Shown here piece by piece: positions 44,373 through 53,139 of a stretch of 64,000 nt of DNA. The translations under genes were made by a program, and so were the position numbers. Position 1 is the first letter of the stretch, and every line of letters begins with the position of its first letter. The DNA lies in the NCBI RefSeq assembly GCF_016919705.1, contig NZ_CP070371.1, forward strand, positions 401,501-465,500, given 5' to 3'. The notes under the pieces are model-generated. The model saw only the letters and a list, made by a program, of their open reading frames with translations, searched no databases and was not told where the DNA came from. Source of the DNA: Paracoccus methylovorus. Its GTDB lineage: Bacteria; Pseudomonadota; Alphaproteobacteria; Rhodobacterales; Rhodobacteraceae.

Positions 44373-45041
44373 TTATTCGTCCGGATCGTCGACCAGGCAA
44401 CCCATGCCATGACAGCCTTGATAGTTGCCGTCCTCATCAAAGTTTGGCTCTCCCTGCGCATCAAATTGCGGCCTGGGGTCGATTTCATCGTCCGCGTCCG
44501 GATTGTCGACATAACAACCGATCCCGTGACAGCCGCTGTAATCATTGACCTGGTAATAGTTGTTGGTGGTCGTGTGGGCGTGACCTCGGTGGTTGTGCTC
44601 ATCGCTGGTCATGCTGCCGACAAGAGCGCCGATAACGGCGGCGCCGACGACAGCACCGACGTCATGGCCGTGATCGTCATAAGCACGAGCATTTGCATCG
44701 TGACCACCACCACGGCCATGATGATAGCCGGCGACATCGGCAAAGACGCCGGCGCAGCCTTGGGCAACCCAGATGTATTGGCTTTTTGGATTGTAACCCC
44801 AAGTCTTGTTCAGAATGCACGAAGCGTTCGATATTTGATGGATGAGTTGCGGCTTCTTCAGCGGTCCAGCCCAGCATTCATCATATTTATGATTCCTCGA
44901 ATGACACTCTACCGTGGCCTCGGCCATCACTGGAGCGGCTGCGGCGATGTTTATCCCCGCCCCCAACAGCGCAAAAATGGCGTAGCGGGCAATCAGATCG
45001 CGCCGCACAAGAGAAGCTGATTTTTTCCGTAGCATTTCCAT
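44373..45041 (-). CDS. Exported DUF3011-domain protein with two GCHGxGC motifs
   Basis: 222 residues; AAGGAC precedes the ATG. An N-terminal signal (IFALLGAGINIAAAAPVMA) is followed by a DUF3011 domain (EATVECHSRNHKYDECWA, ISNASCILNKTWGYNPKSQY, IWVAQGCAGVFAD), then a His-rich segment, a glycine-zipper-like GAVVGAAVIGALVGSM, and two C-terminal copies of a distinctive motif, GCHGIGCYVDNPDADD and GCHGMGCLVDDPDE. The same motif is in the two small lipoproteins at 45202 and 25476. DUF3011 is a small Cys-containing envelope domain of unclear role. Probably surface- or periplasm-located. Confidence 0.75.
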   Translation of the reverse strand: MEMLRKKSASLVRRDLIARYAIFALLGAGINIAAAAPVMAEATVECHSRNHKYDECWAGPLKKPQLIHQISNASCILNKTWGYNPKSQYIWVAQGCAGVFADVAGYHHGRGGGHDANARAYDDHGHDVGAVVGAAVIGALVGSMTSDEHNHRGHAHTTTNNYYQVNDYSGCHGIGCYVDNPDADDEIDPRPQFDAQGEPNFDEDGNYQGCHGMGCLVDDPDE

Positions 45042-45201
45042 GTCCTTATCGTCAGGATCGAAGCTCTGGCACCATCATGCACCTGATCGTTTCCTGCTTT
45101 GCTGACCGCGCCCCCGCGTGGCACCTTCAGTGGAAACCTGAAATCACCCGCATGTCGTGCCTCCCCCAACCATCGGCGGAGGAGGCATTGGAAGCGACTG
45201 T

Positions 45202-45399
45202 TCAGTAACCGAGGGGCGCGTTTCGGCAGTCTTGGCGCTGCGCCCCGTCCGAGCAGATCGGCCAATTGTCTGGATCATCGGGGTTATCGACCAAGCAGCC
45301 GACGCCGTGACAGCCATCATAATCGTCATAGCCACTGGATTCGTCACAGGCCGCCAGAGGGGCGATTGCCAAAAGCACAATAAGAAGTCCGGTCCGCAT
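45202..45399 (-). CDS. Small lipoprotein with GCHGVGC motif
   Basis: 65 residues; CAGGAGAAC precedes the ATG. Signal plus lipobox LAAC (Cys18), then SSGYDDYDGCHGVGCLVDNP and a C-terminal NWPICSDGAQRQDC...APLGY block. Paralogue of the lipoprotein at 25476-25670, with the motif Cys residues retained here. It follows the intact protease autotransporter gene with a gap of about 107 bases on the same strand, so the two are likely co-transcribed. Confidence 0.75.
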   Translation of the reverse strand: MRTGLLIVLLAIAPLAACDESSGYDDYDGCHGVGCLVDNPDDPDNWPICSDGAQRQDCRNAPLGY

Positions 45400-45506
45400 T
45401 GATGTTCTCCTGAGGTGGTATTCGTGTGAAAGCAGGATGACGCTGGCTGGTCTTATCGCGTCATCTGGGTTAGCGTCTCATTCCGGTCCTTCGGATGTTC
45501 CCGTCT

Positions 45507-48500
45507 CTAGAAACGCATACTGAAGGTGGCGCCAAGGCGGTGCTCGCGCGCGTCCGAGGCAAGCTGGCCCTGATAGTCCAGTCGCATGATTGCCTTCTTT
45601 CCAAGGTTCATGTCGACGCCCAGGTCCAGCACAGCCGCGTTGCGGGCAATTGCCGCGCCGGCGATGTCGAAGTTTGCGCCCCCGGCAAAGGCCATTGCCA
45701 GTTCCGGGTCAACGTCACCGAAGGCATGGCGCCAGCCGATTCCGCCGCTGACCGCGAGGTCATGCTCAGCAGATCTGATCGTCGTAGCCGCGCGCAACCC
45801 GATCATGGTGAAGGTCGTGTTCATCACCCCTTCTGCACCCCCAAGCGCCATGCTGCCGCCACGTTCGGCGAAGCTGTCTGTGCGCAACCGGACATGGGCC
45901 AGCCCGGCATAGGGCTCCAGTGCCATGTTGCCGTGATCGACACGGTGGCCGACCTCCGCAAACGCTTGCCAGACATGCCCATTATATTTCGACGAGAGCG
46001 GCGCGGCCATTTCACCGATGGCGGCGTGGCGATCTGTCTTCAAGCGGTAATCCGAATAGGTCAACCCGGCACGCAGGGCAGTCTGCCCCCATTCCGTGCC
46101 GGCATAGGCCCCGAGATGGATCCCGTTTCCTGATCCTGAGGAAACTCGATCATCCACGTCATACGAGCTGTCGCTCATCGCCAGCACGCCGCCCAGCCGC
46201 CAATCCTCGACTGGCGCATCATAGCCAAGGACAAGGCCGTGGGTTCTGCGGTCAAGCTGCGCAGCATTGCCATCGCCATCTGTCCGACCCCGGGCGCCAA
46301 AGGCATGGCCCCAATAGACCGGCCCATCAATCGTGGCGACGGCATCGACCGCCCCGTCGGCGGTCAAGGCCATTACGCCACTCTTCGAGGCGCCGACCGT
46401 CCCGAATGCTGCGCGCAGACGTCCGTTTACCGCATCGCGCAGAAAGTGGCTTTCGTCGATCAACGCCCCCTGCATTGATGCATGGATCTCGCCCGAGACC
46501 GAGTCGAAGGCGCTCGCCGCCTCAGAGGCACCTAGATAAAGTGCCTCATCATAAAGCGGGTTGCCGCTGCCCAGTGACTCCAGCCCGAAAGCCGAAGAAG
46601 CCTGGTTCGCGCTTTGTGCCACATCGGCGAAGGCGATATCCGAACGCCTCACCTCCAGCACAACATTGGCAGGAGAATTGTTCAGCGCAAAGCTGAGGAA
46701 CGGTGCATCCGTCACCAGATCCCCCGCCAGCATGTTATAACCACCAGAGACGCCGCCAGTTGCGTCCAGCAACAGATACTCGCGTCCCAGCGACAGTCGC
46801 CCAGCCGTGGCGCGGTCAAGTGTTACGCTTGCGCCATTTTCGATCAACGCCTGATCCGAGACAGCGATACCGGGTTGGGCACCCCCAGCCACCGGACCGA
46901 ATACGAGGGTCGAGCCTGCCTGCTGGGTAAAGCTTCCTTCAACCTTCAACGGTACCGCGCCGCCTGTGGCTACCGCGCCGCCATCGGCTACCGTCAAGCC
47001 GTGGAAGGTGCCCGTGCCGCCTGCCGTGCCGCCATTCTGCACGGTCGTATGATCATTCACGGTGCCGTCATTGGCAAAACCGCCGGAAACAAGAACCTTA
47101 CTGGCAAGCGACCCTTTCGAGGTCAGGACCAATCCTGCACCGGTATTGATCCTGGTCGCACCGGTATACTGATTGTTGCCGGCCAGCGTCTGCACGCCAC
47201 CCTGAACGATCAGGCCGCCGCCGTGATGCGTGTTTTCCGCGTCAAGGTCGGTGATCGTCCCTCTGAAACTGTCCTGCGCCGCCGTCAGCACCAGATTGCG
47301 GTCGTAAAGCAGCACCGTGCCAGAGCCGGACAGGCTGCGAATCCGCGCATCATTATACGCATCTGACACCCCCCAGAATGCGATGCGATTACCCTTGTCG
47401 CCGATGTCCAGCGTGCCATCCGCCACCACCCGCGACGAGGTTTCGATGCTGCCGATGCCGGCCAGTTCGAGCTTGCCATCCGTCTCAATCACGGTCTGAC
47501 CGGTATAGGTGTTGGCATTGGAAAGCCGCAATTGGGCGTGTTTTGCCACCGTCAGATCGCCAGCGCCCGAGATCACCCCGGCCGCGCCGAAATAGCCAAC
47601 GGTGTATTCGGTCCCGTCATCATCCTTCATGGGAAACGGGCTGCCCATCTCTGCCGTTACCCGCGACAGCCCGATTTCGTCCACAGCAGGGGTATCCGTG
47701 GTGAAATTGTTGGCGCTGACAAAATATGGCGTATAGGCGGTGGACTGGTTTTCCAGGTCATACATGACCGACTGGCTCACAAAGAAGTCCATACCAGCTA
47801 TGAACTGCACCGGCGTGTCTGCGTTCCCCTCGATCTCGACGACATCAATGTTGGAAAGACCGACCGGCATACCCTCCCCCGCCACAAGATTCAGCGAAGG
47901 GATCGTCTTGTTGCCATCCTTGTCGATGTCGACCCTGACCCCGGACGCGACAAGGGCATTCAGACGCGCCGTGCTGATGGTGATCTGCCCACCGCCTGGT
48001 GTTCCGGTGTCCAGCAACGTGGCAACCTTGGTGAGGCTGGGGGCGGCATCATCGTCACCGAATGCCAGGGTGTAATTCCCCTCGAACTCGGCAGAGGCAG
48101 GTGCGCCAGATCCGGGGAAGTTAGGCAAGGTACCCTTGGCGTCGTCGCCATTCTTGTCGCCCCAGGGCATGACCGAGGTGAACTGTGCACGAACCGCAGA
48201 ATTCACATCCACGATCAGGCAGGGGGAACAACCCGGTGTAAGACCCTGCTTGCCCGACTCGGTATTGCCGTTGGCGGCAATGACATAGCCCGTCTTCGTC
48301 GCCCGCCCGATCAGCCCCGATGTGCTTGCCCATTCGCGGCCCAGGTAGTCGCCGGCACCGAAGGTTCCCCAAAGGGTTCCGCCATCGTCAATGGGCTTGT
48401 CCTGTGCCATCTGCTTGCGGGCATTGAGGTCGGCATAATAGGCTGTCTTCGACCCATCCTCGTTGGTAACGACATAGACAGGATCCGCGCTCAGCATCGG

Positions 48501-49001
48501 CTTTTCCGGCCCCGTGTAATCGGCCGTGTAAATGACATCGACGATCCGCGCCACCTGATAGGTGGATTGCCCCGCAACCGGCAGGGTAAAGCTCTCGGAG
48601 CCGTCTGCTGCATGATAGGCGATGTCATCTACATCGACCTGCTGCAACAGGTAGCCATAGGTGCCGTCACCATAGAAATAGCCTCGGGGCTCAGTGCCCG
48701 GTGTCGGTTTCACCCCGCTGACATCGGAACCGAGCTGCATATTGGCGCTATCCGAACCGGTGTCGAACAGCATCTGCCGTCGCTGACCATCATTTGTGGA
48801 AACCCAGATGGTGATGCGACTGAGCTCGTCATTCCCCTTGTCGTCCTTAACATACAGGTAATCAAGTGGGACTGACCTTGGATCGGATAAGGCCGGAGAT
48901 GATGCCAGGCCCAGCCCGACAAGCAGAGCCAGCCCAGCCGTCGACCCGCCAAGCCGTCTGAGCAGGAACTTGCGATTCCCAATCGTATTGCACGTCACCA
49001 T
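45507..49001 (-). CDS. Autotransporter with pepsin-like aspartic protease passenger (intact copy C)
   Basis: 1164 residues from ATG 49001 (AAGGAAAG upstream); the longer frame to 49064 lacks support. Order: signal peptide (about 1-39), protease-like domain (about 45-480) with MLFDTGSDSANMQLG (Asp80), a flap-like FYGDGTYGYLL (about 109-119), GCSPCLIVDVNSAVRAQF, and LLDTGTPGGGQITI (Asp331), then parallel-beta passenger repeats with NTYTGQTVIETDGKLELAG and LVSGGFANDGTVNDHTTVQ, and a C-terminal beta-barrel ending LGATFSMRF (terminal Phe). Two DTG motifs plus a flap are the marks of bilobal (pepsin-type) peptidases, rare in bacteria and more so in type V secretion. Seen: motifs; inferred: surface proteolysis. 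Confidence 0.85.
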   Translation of the reverse strand: MVTCNTIGNRKFLLRRLGGSTAGLALLVGLGLASSPALSDPRSVPLDYLYVKDDKGNDELSRITIWVSTNDGQRRQMLFDTGSDSANMQLGSDVSGVKPTPGTEPRGYFYGDGTYGYLLQQVDVDDIAYHAADGSESFTLPVAGQSTYQVARIVDVIYTADYTGPEKPMLSADPVYVVTNEDGSKTAYYADLNARKQMAQDKPIDDGGTLWGTFGAGDYLGREWASTSGLIGRATKTGYVIAANGNTESGKQGLTPGCSPCLIVDVNSAVRAQFTSVMPWGDKNGDDAKGTLPNFPGSGAPASAEFEGNYTLAFGDDDAAPSLTKVATLLDTGTPGGGQITISTARLNALVASGVRVDIDKDGNKTIPSLNLVAGEGMPVGLSNIDVVEIEGNADTPVQFIAGMDFFVSQSVMYDLENQSTAYTPYFVSANNFTTDTPAVDEIGLSRVTAEMGSPFPMKDDDGTEYTVGYFGAAGVISGAGDLTVAKHAQLRLSNANTYTGQTVIETDGKLELAGIGSIETSSRVVADGTLDIGDKGNRIAFWGVSDAYNDARIRSLSGSGTVLLYDRNLVLTAAQDSFRGTITDLDAENTHHGGGLIVQGGVQTLAGNNQYTGATRINTGAGLVLTSKGSLASKVLVSGGFANDGTVNDHTTVQNGGTAGGTGTFHGLTVADGGAVATGGAVPLKVEGSFTQQAGSTLVFGPVAGGAQPGIAVSDQALIENGASVTLDRATAGRLSLGREYLLLDATGGVSGGYNMLAGDLVTDAPFLSFALNNSPANVVLEVRRSDIAFADVAQSANQASSAFGLESLGSGNPLYDEALYLGASEAASAFDSVSGEIHASMQGALIDESHFLRDAVNGRLRAAFGTVGASKSGVMALTADGAVDAVATIDGPVYWGHAFGARGRTDGDGNAAQLDRRTHGLVLGYDAPVEDWRLGGVLAMSDSSYDVDDRVSSGSGNGIHLGAYAGTEWGQTALRAGLTYSDYRLKTDRHAAIGEMAAPLSSKYNGHVWQAFAEVGHRVDHGNMALEPYAGLAHVRLRTDSFAERGGSMALGGAEGVMNTTFTMIGLRAATTIRSAEHDLAVSGGIGWRHAFGDVDPELAMAFAGGANFDIAGAAIARNAAVLDLGVDMNLGKKAIMRLDYQGQLASDAREHRLGATFSMRF

Positions 49002-49330
49002 GTCGCGTCTTTCCTTATGCGAAATCACCCGGCGCGGATGCCGCGACGCGCCCCGAAGTCGCACCCCGGTTTTCCACCGGTGTTCAACATCGTCTTCGCC
49101 AGCAGCCGCACAGCCAGGATCCGGTCATACCAGCAAGACAATACATATTCCTGGCGGTCGTCATCCCGCTATGACTATCATGATTCGCACATTTTATAAC
49201 GGAACGCACATATTCGGCGGCTGTGCAGGTGCTCGAGGTTGCGGCTCGATGCTGTGGGATAATATGCCCGGACAAAGGCAGAGTGGGGGGCTATCGGCCT
49301 GTTTCTGTATACTAACTATTTGGAGAATAA
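49002..49330. promoter_or_regulatory. Divergent regulatory region between autotransporter and porin genes
   Basis: About 330 bases, no gene. It must hold promoters for both directions. AT-rich patches occur near 49185-49215 and at 49258-49266 (GATAATATG), the latter a possible -10 for the porin transcript. No operator recurrence that I can see. Confidence 0.4.
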
Positions 49331-49942
49331 ATGATGAAACGACTTGGTGTCATGTCGATTGCAGCGCTGGCCATTGGCGGCGCGGCAAATGCTGGTTCGT
49401 ATACGGCTCCGGTCATTGAAGCGCCCGTGATCGCGCCCGCGGCGCCTGCGCTGAGCCACAGCAACACCTGGACCGGTTTCTATGCCGGTATGCAGATGAG
49501 CTATTCGGATTTCTCGGTAAATCGCGACGGCGTCGATGACGCGACCGGCGGCGTCTACGGGATCCATGCCGGCTATAACCACCAGCTTCACAACAACATG
49601 GTCATCGGTGGAGAGATTACCTTCGATCACTCCAGCGCCGACAATGATGTCTGGCAGGTCGAACGTCTGATGACGGTTCGCGCCAAGGTGGGGTATGCCC
49701 ATAATAATTGGCTGGTCTATGGCTTGGCAGGCTATGCGCATGTCCGGACCGAGGGCGCCGACCGTGCCCATGGAAAAAGCGGCGGTGCAGTTTTCGGCAT
49801 CGGCGCCGATTATGCCGTATCCGACAAGTGGCTGGTCGGCGGGTCCTGGGAAGGCTATCGTTTCAGTGACTTCAAGAACGATCCCGACAACATGGAAGTT
49901 GATGGCGGGTCCGTTCGGTTCCGCGTGTCCTACCGATTCTGA
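49331..49942 (+). CDS. Outer-membrane beta-barrel protein (Omp25/31-like)
   Basis: 203 residues from ATG 49331 (GGAG five bases before; the adjacent ATG 49334 is equally possible). Signal peptide MSIAALAIGGAANAGSYTAP, then NTWTGFYAGMQMSYSDFS, typical of the small eight-strand porins of alphaproteobacteria, with alternating strands (AKVGYAHNNWLVYGLAGYAH, VDGGSVRFRVSYRF) and a C-terminal Phe. It starts a plus-strand set of exported-protein genes opposite the protease autotransporter. Confidence 0.85.
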   Translation: MMKRLGVMSIAALAIGGAANAGSYTAPVIEAPVIAPAAPALSHSNTWTGFYAGMQMSYSDFSVNRDGVDDATGGVYGIHAGYNHQLHNNMVIGGEITFDHSSADNDVWQVERLMTVRAKVGYAHNNWLVYGLAGYAHVRTEGADRAHGKSGGAVFGIGADYAVSDKWLVGGSWEGYRFSDFKNDPDNMEVDGGSVRFRVSYRF

Positions 49943-49981
49943 AACTTTGCTCCTTGCGGAGCATCTTGGAAAGGAAACACG

Positions 49982-50350
49982 ATGAAGCTCAAAATGCTAT
50001 CCGCTATTGGCGTCGCTTGCACCCTTGCGGCATGTGCCGAGAACCCTGACAATATTCGTGCGGGCTATACTTCGGCTGCAACCTATCAGAACATGTCCTG
50101 CCAGCAACTGGCATCCGAGGCTATCACTGTCTCGAATCGCGCGCATGATGCGGCGAATGTCCAGCGCCGCCATCAAACCCGCGACGAAGTTGCTATGGCG
50201 GCGGGGCTGGTGGTGTTCTGGCCGGCACTTCTGTTCGTTCACGGGAATGACCAGACCACATCGGAGGTTGCACAACTGCGTGGTCAGATGCAGGCGATCG
50301 AGCAGGTTTCGGCCGCCAAGAATTGCGGAATGGTCTTCCAGCGGACATAA
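49982..50350 (+). CDS. Putative lipoprotein
   Basis: 122 residues. The signal ends in the lipobox LAAC (Cys18). The mature part has SCQQLASEAITVSNRAHDAA, a hydrophobic helix (MAAGLVVFWPALLFV) and VAQLRGQMQAIEQVSAAKNC. This layout resembles small bacterial proteins often annotated as metal ABC transporter ATP-binding or DUF-type lipoproteins, but I do not recognise the family. It lies 39 bases after the porin gene. Confidence 0.7.
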   Translation: MKLKMLSAIGVACTLAACAENPDNIRAGYTSAATYQNMSCQQLASEAITVSNRAHDAANVQRRHQTRDEVAMAAGLVVFWPALLFVHGNDQTTSEVAQLRGQMQAIEQVSAAKNCGMVFQRT

Positions 50351-50410
50351 CGCCTGGCCGGTCAAGGCAGGCACGACAAGCCGCTTGGAGAAGGCCCCCA
50401 AAGAACCCGC

Positions 50411-50436
50411 AGGCTCGCTTGCGCAGAGGCGAGCCT
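50411..50436 (+). terminator. Hairpin downstream of the lipoprotein gene
   Basis: AGGCTCGC - ten-base loop - GCGAGCCT. The stem is perfect but no T-run follows, so attenuation rather than full termination is possible before the LprI-like gene. Confidence 0.35.
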
Positions 50437-50540
50437 CTAACGTTATCGCGATTAATCTGGTTTTATAGGTTATCACTTGGGTTAATATTTCTCTTGCCGG
50501 AGATGCGAGGAATGCTGTCACTAAGAATATGGAGACGTCT

Positions 50541-50948
50541 ATGAAACATATCGTCCTGGCAGCGATATTCTGCACGTTATCCCTGTCTGCCGCGCAGGCG
50601 GATCAGTGCATGGATAAGGCGGTGGACCAGGCTTCAATGAACCGCTGCGCGGCGCAAGCCTATGAGAAATCCGACGCGGATTTGAACAAGTATTTCCATG
50701 AAATCAGACAGCGACTGGCTGATGACGTGGACGCGCGGCATCTTCTGCGCGATTCACAGCGCGCCTGGATCACGTTTCGCGATGCGGAATGCGCCTTCGC
50801 CGCTTCGGCAACAGCCGGTGGCAGCGCCTATCCCATGGCGCACGATCTGTGCCTGGCCGACCTGACGCAGAAGCGCGCATATGAACTGCGACAGTATCTG
50901 GAATGCGAAGAGGGCGATATGACCTGTCCCGTTCCGTTCGCCGATTAA
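50541..50948 (+). CDS. LprI-like (DUF1311) exported protein
   Basis: 135 residues; GGAGA lies five bases before ATG 50541. Signal peptide to about AQA, then DQCMDKAVDQASMNRCAAQA, a helix with DADLNKYFHEIRQRL, DSQRAWITFRDAECAF and DLCLADLTQKRAYELRQYLE, matching the DUF1311/LprI pattern. LprI relatives are lysozyme inhibitors in mycobacteria; whether this holds here is unknown. Multiple Cys suggest disulfides. It lies 19 bases before the next gene. Confidence 0.8.
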   Translation: MKHIVLAAIFCTLSLSAAQADQCMDKAVDQASMNRCAAQAYEKSDADLNKYFHEIRQRLADDVDARHLLRDSQRAWITFRDAECAFAASATAGGSAYPMAHDLCLADLTQKRAYELRQYLECEEGDMTCPVPFAD

Positions 50949-50967
50949 CAGCTTGGGAGTGTATACA

Positions 50968-51828
50968 GTGAGAATGACGGCCTGTTTCACAAGCATCGTG
51001 ATAGTCCTTGCCGCAACCGCCGCACCTGCCCTGGCTGAGGGGGTTGATCCCTGCGCGGGTATCGACACCAATCTGACCGATAAGCGCGCCAGAGAATATG
51101 CCCACCTGATCGTCGACGCCTTTTCCAAGGATCTGAAGCCATCCGAGCGTTTCAAACCCTCAGATGTCGAGGTTGAATCGTTCCTGGGAAGCGGTCACTG
51201 GAGCGCTGTGAACGCATCCATTCCCACTGCTGATATGGGAATGTTCTTTTTCCAAGAGGTTGGTGGCAAGAAGCAGTTCAAGGATGTGTGGGGCGGCATT
51301 GCCGAAGCTTCCGAAGTCCCACAAGTCATAAAATGGGCCGAAGATCTGGGGGCGCCACATAATCTTGCGACCTGCTTCGCCGACCAGGTCAGCTTCGACG
51401 ATAGTGCAGATTCTCCATTCGGTTTCACGGTCGATCTGATCTTCTCGACCAAGGCAGAGGAACGTCTGACCGCGCTGCATGAGGAGGTTGTCGTATCAGC
51501 CTCCTACTATGGCGATCCTTCTGAAAAAGGTAAGGAATTCTCTGATGATGTCGGGCGATTTGACCTTGGCACGGAGACCGTGCAGGTGCCGGCTTCGCCG
51601 GGAATCGCTAAGATCAGCGGCAATCAGGTTGGCGAAAGTGACCTCGAATGGATAGAGGGCCGACCTAATGTCAATGTCAATGTTTTCACTGCTCGCATCA
51701 GCGGCGACGACAATCTCATAAGTTGCGATTTCATTGACGGCCCACTTGACGATGTCATTCAGTCCATGCCCGTCGCGCTGCACTGCACGCTGATCGAAGA
51801 GGAGGTCGATGCCGAGCTGAAGCCATGA
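50968..51828 (+). CDS. Exported two-domain CDFIDG-motif protein
   Basis: 286 residues from GTG 50968, with GGGAG eight bases upstream. Signal peptide to about PALA, then a unique domain of about 120 residues (CAGIDTNLTDKRAREYAHLI, SGHWSAVNASIPTADMGMFF, VPQVIKWAEDLGAPHNLATC), then a C-terminal domain paralogous to the protein at 24872-25387: VSASYYGDP, NVNVNVF, ISCDFIDG, ALHCTLIEEE, ending DAELKP. The N-terminal domain is absent from that paralogue. No known family. Occurrence near two separate protease-autotransporter copies argues for a functional link. Confidence 0.72.
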   Translation: MRMTACFTSIVIVLAATAAPALAEGVDPCAGIDTNLTDKRAREYAHLIVDAFSKDLKPSERFKPSDVEVESFLGSGHWSAVNASIPTADMGMFFFQEVGGKKQFKDVWGGIAEASEVPQVIKWAEDLGAPHNLATCFADQVSFDDSADSPFGFTVDLIFSTKAEERLTALHEEVVVSASYYGDPSEKGKEFSDDVGRFDLGTETVQVPASPGIAKISGNQVGESDLEWIEGRPNVNVNVFTARISGDDNLISCDFIDGPLDDVIQSMPVALHCTLIEEEVDAELKP

Positions 51829-52042
51829 CATGCGCGCTTTGGGAAATCCCCCGGTTTCTCTGGCCACGACTTCTCATCGCAACCAATCGCACGCGTATCA
51901 GAATGGAACTGCCACCAACAGATCACCACCAAATCTGAGTTATGGTTGTCGGCGGCTGCTTGCAGGTCCTTCGATACCCGGAACTGCTCACAGCGACCCC
52001 GGCGACCACGATGGATCTCATGACCTCGAGGAGGATAGCCGG

Positions 52043-53125
52043 TTGACGCGTATATCGATGCCTGTCGTGATGTCACTGCTTCTGGCATTACTTGCGGCGC
52101 GCAGCGACGCGCAGGATGCGCCGCCGGAAGAATTGGTGGTCGGAGTCTATGTCAGCCCACCTTTCGTCGAGGAACACGACGATGGCAACTATTCCGGCAT
52201 GGCAATCGATCTCTGGGAAACTGTTGCCGACCGGATGGATCTGGCTTTTCGCTATGCCACTTATCCAACCTTCGGCTCACTGGTCCGTGCCACGGCCAGT
52301 GGCGAGGTGGATGCGGCCGTTACCAATCTGACCATTACCCGTGAACGTGCCGAGCTCATCGCATTCACCCAGCCGTGGTATGATGCCGGGTTAAGGATCA
52401 TGGTGCCCAGTCAGGGGGGGGGCGGGTTTCGAGGCATGCTGAACGGGCTTCAGAATGCCGGCCACCTCCGCGCCTACATATTTCTACTGTCAATGATCCT
52501 GATCGCTACTGTTGGCCTGTCACTTTTTGATCGGCGATTTGATCCGGATCATCCCAGACGATGGCGTGAATCCATCGCGGAAAGTTTCTATCAGGTGATG
52601 TTGATTATCACCTCGGGACGAACTGCGCGCAAGAACCTGTTCGGCTGGGTCGGGCGCATCTGGCAGGCTCTCTGGCTTATCGTCGGCGTCGCGGTCATCG
52701 CCTATATTACTTCTTCGGTGACGAGCGTCATGACCACCGTGTCACTGACCCAAGGCATCTCCGCGCTGTCGGACCTGCCCGGCAACACGGTTGGTGTCCT
52801 TTCCGGCAGCGTTGCTGAGCAATATATGCGTGATATGGGTATCGCCACGCGTTCATACGTCAATATCGATGCTTCGGTTGTCGCACTGCGCGAGGGGCGA
52901 CTGGACGCGGTGGTGGGAGACGCGCCCATCCTTGAACATTATGTCCTTACACATCAGAAGGATAACCTGGCGGTGGTCGGCAACTTGTTTCATCCGGACA
53001 AATACGGCTTTGCCTTCCCGCATGAAAGCAACCTGACGACACCGACTACACTGGAGCTTCTGGACCTTCAGGAAGACGGTACGTTAGGGAACCTGAGGTT
53101 GGAGTACTTCGGCAGCAGAAATTGA
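52043..53125 (+). CDS. Prokaryotic glutamate-receptor-like channel with divergent pore
   Basis: 360 residues from TTG 52043, with GAGGAGGA seven bases upstream. After a signal peptide (MSLLLALLAARSDAQ), an SBP_bac_3-type ligand domain is split in the iGluR manner: S1 contains VGVYVSPPFVE, GMAIDLWETVADRMDLAF and TNLTITRERAELIAFTQPWY (ligand Arg); then M1 (YIFLLSMILIATVGLSLF), a re-entrant pore region (AESFYQVMLIITSGRTARKN), M2 (ALWLIVGVAVIAYITSSVTS) and S2 (TVGVLSGSVAEQYMRDMG, LDAVVGDAPILEHYV). The potassium filter TVGYG of GluR0 is absent; ITSGRTAR stands in that place. It could be a non-selective or anion-selective ligand-gated channel. Last gene of the plus-strand set. Confidence 0.8.
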   Translation: MTRISMPVVMSLLLALLAARSDAQDAPPEELVVGVYVSPPFVEEHDDGNYSGMAIDLWETVADRMDLAFRYATYPTFGSLVRATASGEVDAAVTNLTITRERAELIAFTQPWYDAGLRIMVPSQGGGGFRGMLNGLQNAGHLRAYIFLLSMILIATVGLSLFDRRFDPDHPRRWRESIAESFYQVMLIITSGRTARKNLFGWVGRIWQALWLIVGVAVIAYITSSVTSVMTTVSLTQGISALSDLPGNTVGVLSGSVAEQYMRDMGIATRSYVNIDASVVALREGRLDAVVGDAPILEHYVLTHQKDNLAVVGNLFHPDKYGFAFPHESNLTTPTTLELLDLQEDGTLGNLRLEYFGSRN

Positions 53126-53139
53126 CCTTCACCTGACGA

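Noticed and set aside
44283..45020. Plus-strand hydrophobic frame (Val/Ile-rich) of 245 codons
   Set aside because: It looks membrane-like only because it is antisense to the Asp/His/Asn-rich DUF3011 gene; it lacks a ribosome site and the minus strand has signal peptide, domain and repeated motif.
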